Below are positions 31,469 through 33,719 of a stretch of 33,719 bases of DNA, piece by piece. The number at the start of each line of letters is the position of its first letter. Position 1 is the first letter of the stretch. The notes beneath the pieces are model-generated. The model saw nothing but the letters and a program-made list of their open reading frames with translations. It had not been told where the DNA came from and made no database searches. The position numbers were made by a program, and so were the translations under genes. The stretch is taken from NCBI GenBank assembly GCA_036523395.1, contig DATDEH010000032.1, positions 1-33,719 on the forward strand, written 5' to 3'. Source of the DNA: Candidatus Limnocylindria bacterium. Lineage in GTDB: Bacteria > Chloroflexota > Limnocylindria > P2-11E.

Positions 31469-32305
31469 ATGACCATCAGGGGGACGCAGCCACGGTCCGG
31501 GGGGCCGGCTATCGGTCTCGGAGTCGTGGGCATCGCCGCGTTGCTCGTGCTCATCATCGCGATCTTCGGATCTTTCACGCAGGTCGGCGTCGGCGAGGTC
31601 GGCATCGTGAAGCACTTCGGCGCGATCGACACCGATCACCCCGACGTGTTCGATCCGGGTATCCACACCAAGGTCCCGTTCCGTGACGACGTCGTGATCT
31701 TCGACACCCGCATCCAGAAGGAGCAGGTCGAGTCGAGCGCGGCGTCGAAGGACGGCGTAACGATCCACTCGACGATCACGATCAACTTCCACATCGACGC
31801 GGCGAAGGCGCCGCTGATCCTCCAGAACATCGGTGCGAACTACAAGGAGCGCATCATCGACCAGCAGATCCAGCAGGCGTTCAAGGACGTCACGGCGCAG
31901 TACGCCGGCCTCGAGCTGATCCAGAAGCGCGAGGAGGTCGCACTTAAGGCAAAGGGCGTTCTGAAGGACAAGCTCACGCCCTACTACATCGTCGTCGACG
32001 AATTCACGATCCCGAACTACGAGTTCCCCAAGGAGTTCAACGACGCGATCCTGGCGACGCAGGTGGCCAACCAGCAGAACCTCCAGGCCAAGCAGCTCCA
32101 GGAAAAGGCCCGCACCGAGGCCGAGACCGCGTTGATCGTTGCCCAGGGTCTGGCGAACGCCCAGAAGGCGCAGGCGACGACCCTGACCCCCGAGTACCTC
32201 CAGCTCCAGGCGATCAACAAGTGGAACGGCCAGCTGCCGCAGTACCTGACCCCGAACACGCCGCTGCCCTTCATCGGCACGACGCCGCAGACCCCGGCGA
32301 GGTAG
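31469..32305 (+). CDS. SPFH/prohibitin-family membrane protein
   Basis: This 278-residue protein has an N-terminal membrane helix (about 14-35) and the SPFH domain: GEVGIVKHFGAID, then VFDPGIHTKVPF, DTRIQKEQVESSAASKDGV and the strand ITINFHIDA. A helix rich in Ala/Glu/Gln follows (about 205-250, QQNLQAKQLQEKARTEAETA), the oligomerisation part of prohibitins. Such proteins form large rings at the membrane and organise or protect membrane proteins. ATG 31469 follows GAGGAGGGG. The usual NfeD partner is absent; a 53-residue membrane protein follows instead. Confidence 0.9.
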   Translation: MTIRGTQPRSGGPAIGLGVVGIAALLVLIIAIFGSFTQVGVGEVGIVKHFGAIDTDHPDVFDPGIHTKVPFRDDVVIFDTRIQKEQVESSAASKDGVTIHSTITINFHIDAAKAPLILQNIGANYKERIIDQQIQQAFKDVTAQYAGLELIQKREEVALKAKGVLKDKLTPYYIVVDEFTIPNYEFPKEFNDAILATQVANQQNLQAKQLQEKARTEAETALIVAQGLANAQKAQATTLTPEYLQLQAINKWNGQLPQYLTPNTPLPFIGTTPQTPAR

Positions 32306-32308
32306 GGG

Positions 32309-32470
32309 ATGGCCGCGCTCGAGATCGTCATGGTCGCGGCGGCGGTGCTGCTGCTGATCACCCTGTTCCTGTACCTCTGGCAGCGCCTGGGGCTGGTCGG
32401 GACGGACCATGCGCACCGCTCGCCTCCGCACAAGCACCTGGAGATCCCGCCGCACGACCACGACAGCTGA
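32309..32470 (+). CDS. 53-residue single-helix membrane protein with His-rich tail
   Basis: ATG 32309 lies three bases after the SPFH stop (TAG-GGG-ATG). The peptide has one membrane helix (about 7-25) followed by a short tail with seven His residues (DHAHRSPPHKH and PPHDHDS). The tail could bind metal. Coupling to the SPFH gene suggests that it works with the SPFH ring. The family is unknown. Confidence 0.55.
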   Translation: MAALEIVMVAAAVLLLITLFLYLWQRLGLVGTDHAHRSPPHKHLEIPPHDHDS

Positions 32471-32543
32471 ATCCCGGCGCGCGCTCGCTTGCTTGTCGGT
32501 GTCGGCGCCGTTTCTTGCCCCACTAGTACGGGGGTGACGTTCT

Positions 32544-33137
32544 ATGAAATGGCGCGTTGAGGGGATAGTGTCCCGTCTTACGTTCAAACGATCGAGCGGT
32601 CCTGCGCGCCCGTCGACGACGCCGGTGTGGCGTCCCGCCGAAGCGCCGGAACCCGCCCGCACGCCTGAATCGGGCCGCAAAGAGGAAGCTTCGGAAGGGA
32701 ACAAGACCATGCAGCAGCGAGACACGCGCGACTATTCGGCTCCCCGGGATCGCACGACGCCCAGCGCGGGCGACCTGAACGCACTTCTCGGCAAGGGCTC
32801 CGAGTTCGAGGGCAAGCTCGCCTTCGAAGGCAAGGTCCGGATCGACGGCACGTTCACTGGCGAGATCTCGACCAACGACCTGCTCATGGTCGGCGACGGC
32901 GCCAAGGTCACGGCCGAGATCAGCTGCGGCACGGTCATCGTCGAGGGCGAGGTCATCGGCAACATCAAGGCGACCTCCGCCGTCGAGCTCCGCCGCCCGG
33001 CGAAGGTCCACGGCGACATCACGACGCCGTCCCTGGTCATCGAAAAGGGCGTCGTCTTCGAGGGTCGCTCCAAGATGGACGAGCTTCAGTCATCGAACGT
33101 CGTTCCGATCTACGCGACCGCCGAACCCGGCGAGTAG
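32544..33137 (+). CDS. Bactofilin-type polymer-forming cytoskeletal protein
   Basis: This 197-residue protein has a bactofilin core (about 75-175) of repeated short beta strands with regular Gly/hydrophobic spacing: FEGKVRIDGTFTGEI, LMVGDGAKVTAEI, TVIVEGEVIGNI and PAKVHGDITTPSLVIEKGV. Bactofilins build non-nucleotide filaments at the membrane that shape the envelope. The first 55 residues are basic and Pro-rich. ATG 32544 has GGGGTGA six bases upstream. ATG 32709, preceded by GGAAGGGAA, would give a core-only 142-residue protein. Both starts may be used. Confidence 0.85.
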   Translation: MKWRVEGIVSRLTFKRSSGPARPSTTPVWRPAEAPEPARTPESGRKEEASEGNKTMQQRDTRDYSAPRDRTTPSAGDLNALLGKGSEFEGKLAFEGKVRIDGTFTGEISTNDLLMVGDGAKVTAEISCGTVIVEGEVIGNIKATSAVELRRPAKVHGDITTPSLVIEKGVVFEGRSKMDELQSSNVVPIYATAEPGE

Positions 33138-33168
33138 TAAAGAGATCGACGCCGTTCAAGGCGTCCTG

Positions 33169-33719
33169 ATGTTCGACGGCGTCACGATCCGTGACGCCGA
33201 CTTCAGGCGCGCCACTTTCGACGCTTTCGCGCCGGAAGGCTGCGCCTTCGAGCAGTGCGACTTCCGGGGTCAGACGCTCGACCGCCGATTCCAACCGCTG
33301 TTCTCTTCCCGGCGGCGGAGCGTCTTCCGCGAGTGCCGCTTCGATGAGGCGGACATGCGCGCGGTCCGCCCGGGCCAGGCGCGCTTCGAGCGCTGCCGGT
33401 TCGACAACGCCAAGATCGACGGCTGGGAGTCATTCACTGCCGAGTTCATCGACTGCACGTTCTCCGGGCGTATCGCGAATGTCCGCATCTACGGCCGGCC
33501 GTGGGGCGCGGGTGCGGAGAACCTCAATCCGATGCGGAAGATCAACGAGTTCCGCGGCAACGACTTCCGCAAGGCCGACCTCGTCGGCGTGACCTTCGTG
33601 CACGGGATCGACGTCGGCGCCCAGCGCTGGCCCCAGGGTCCCGAGTACGTCGTGCTCGACAAGATCCACCAGCGCATCGCCAAGGCGCGCGTCACCGTCC
33701 TCGACTGGCGCGAGCACCC
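33169..33719 (+). CDS. Pentapeptide-repeat protein, 3' end outside the window
   Basis: The frame runs open to the window end (183 codons visible). Degenerate pentapeptide repeats appear in two blocks: CAFEQCDFRGQTL and FRECRFDEADMRAV, then ARFERCRFDNAKIDG, FIDCTFSG and FRGNDFRKADLVGVTF. Such repeats fold into a right-handed quadrilateral helix. The role is unknown. ATG 33169 has AAGG seven bases upstream. It begins 31 bases after the bactofilin stop, and the frame is open further upstream without a start. Confidence 0.75.
   Translation, partial: MFDGVTIRDADFRRATFDAFAPEGCAFEQCDFRGQTLDRRFQPLFSSRRRSVFRECRFDEADMRAVRPGQARFERCRFDNAKIDGWESFTAEFIDCTFSGRIANVRIYGRPWGAGAENLNPMRKINEFRGNDFRKADLVGVTFVHGIDVGAQRWPQGPEYVVLDKIHQRIAKARVTVLDWREH

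Noticed and set aside
1-33719. CRISPR arrays, insertion sequences, rRNA genes, origins
   Set aside because: No regular repeat-spacer series, transposase-like gene, rRNA segment or DnaA-box cluster was noticed by eye.

Overview
The window is GC-rich bacterial DNA with densely packed genes and many start/stop overlaps (ATGA, GTGA, TGATG). The gene content (DUF951, DUF881 pair, bactofilin, a complex I cluster, a NDUFAF7-type methyltransferase, tRNAs without encoded CCA) and codon use suggest a member of the Chloroflexota or a related terrabacterial lineage. This placement is an inference. No CRISPR array, insertion sequence or rRNA was seen.

Layout. 1-2618: end of a small membrane protein, a PfkB sugar kinase, and an ECF sigma factor overlapping its membrane-anchored partner. 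2721-6027: a TRAP transporter operon (Tat-type binding protein, small and large permease) with a clear promoter and a long hairpin between the first two genes. 6024-9028: mostly minus-strand small genes, tRNA-Pro(CGG), tRNA-Arg(CCT), a deazaflavin-type reductase and a coiled-coil membrane protein. 9137-16012: two DUF881 proteins, DUF951, an MFS carrier, a heterodimeric ABC exporter and a small ORF. 16097-17082 (minus): a GlsB-type membrane protein and a DUF4232-like lipoprotein. 17105-20069: a UshA-type nucleotidase, a LysE-type exporter and an inositol monophosphatase-family enzyme.

The centre of interest is 20091-29011, a tightly coupled operon that encodes an unusual peripheral arm of respiratory complex I. 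NuoB and NuoD are normal and adjacent, with no nuoC between them. The rest is rebuilt. There is a half NuoI (one 4Fe-4S motif) fused to the helical part of NuoE without its 2Fe-2S domain. There is a NuoF whose NADH-binding loop is altered. There is a 202-residue membrane protein. There is also an 804-residue protein joining the NuoG 2Fe-2S domain, a GltD/NfnB-like FAD and NAD(P)H module, and ferredoxin and NuoI-like clusters, with no molybdopterin-like domain. A HicB-DinB fusion and a NDUFAF7-family arginine methyltransferase follow. The eukaryotic NDUFAF7 modifies the NuoD orthologue. I infer that pyridine nucleotide enters this complex I through the GltD-like flavoprotein, alone or together with NuoF.

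29018-33719: tRNA-Val(GAC), a minus-strand group (small protein, secreted-type protein, receiver domain with a histone-like tail, small acidic protein), then plus-strand SPFH protein, His-tailed mini membrane protein, bactofilin and a pentapeptide-repeat protein cut by the window end. Several genes lack a Shine-Dalgarno sequence and have TANNNT 6-8 bases before the start codon, which suggests leaderless transcripts. Other genes appear to begin at non-AUG codons (CTG, possibly ATC).
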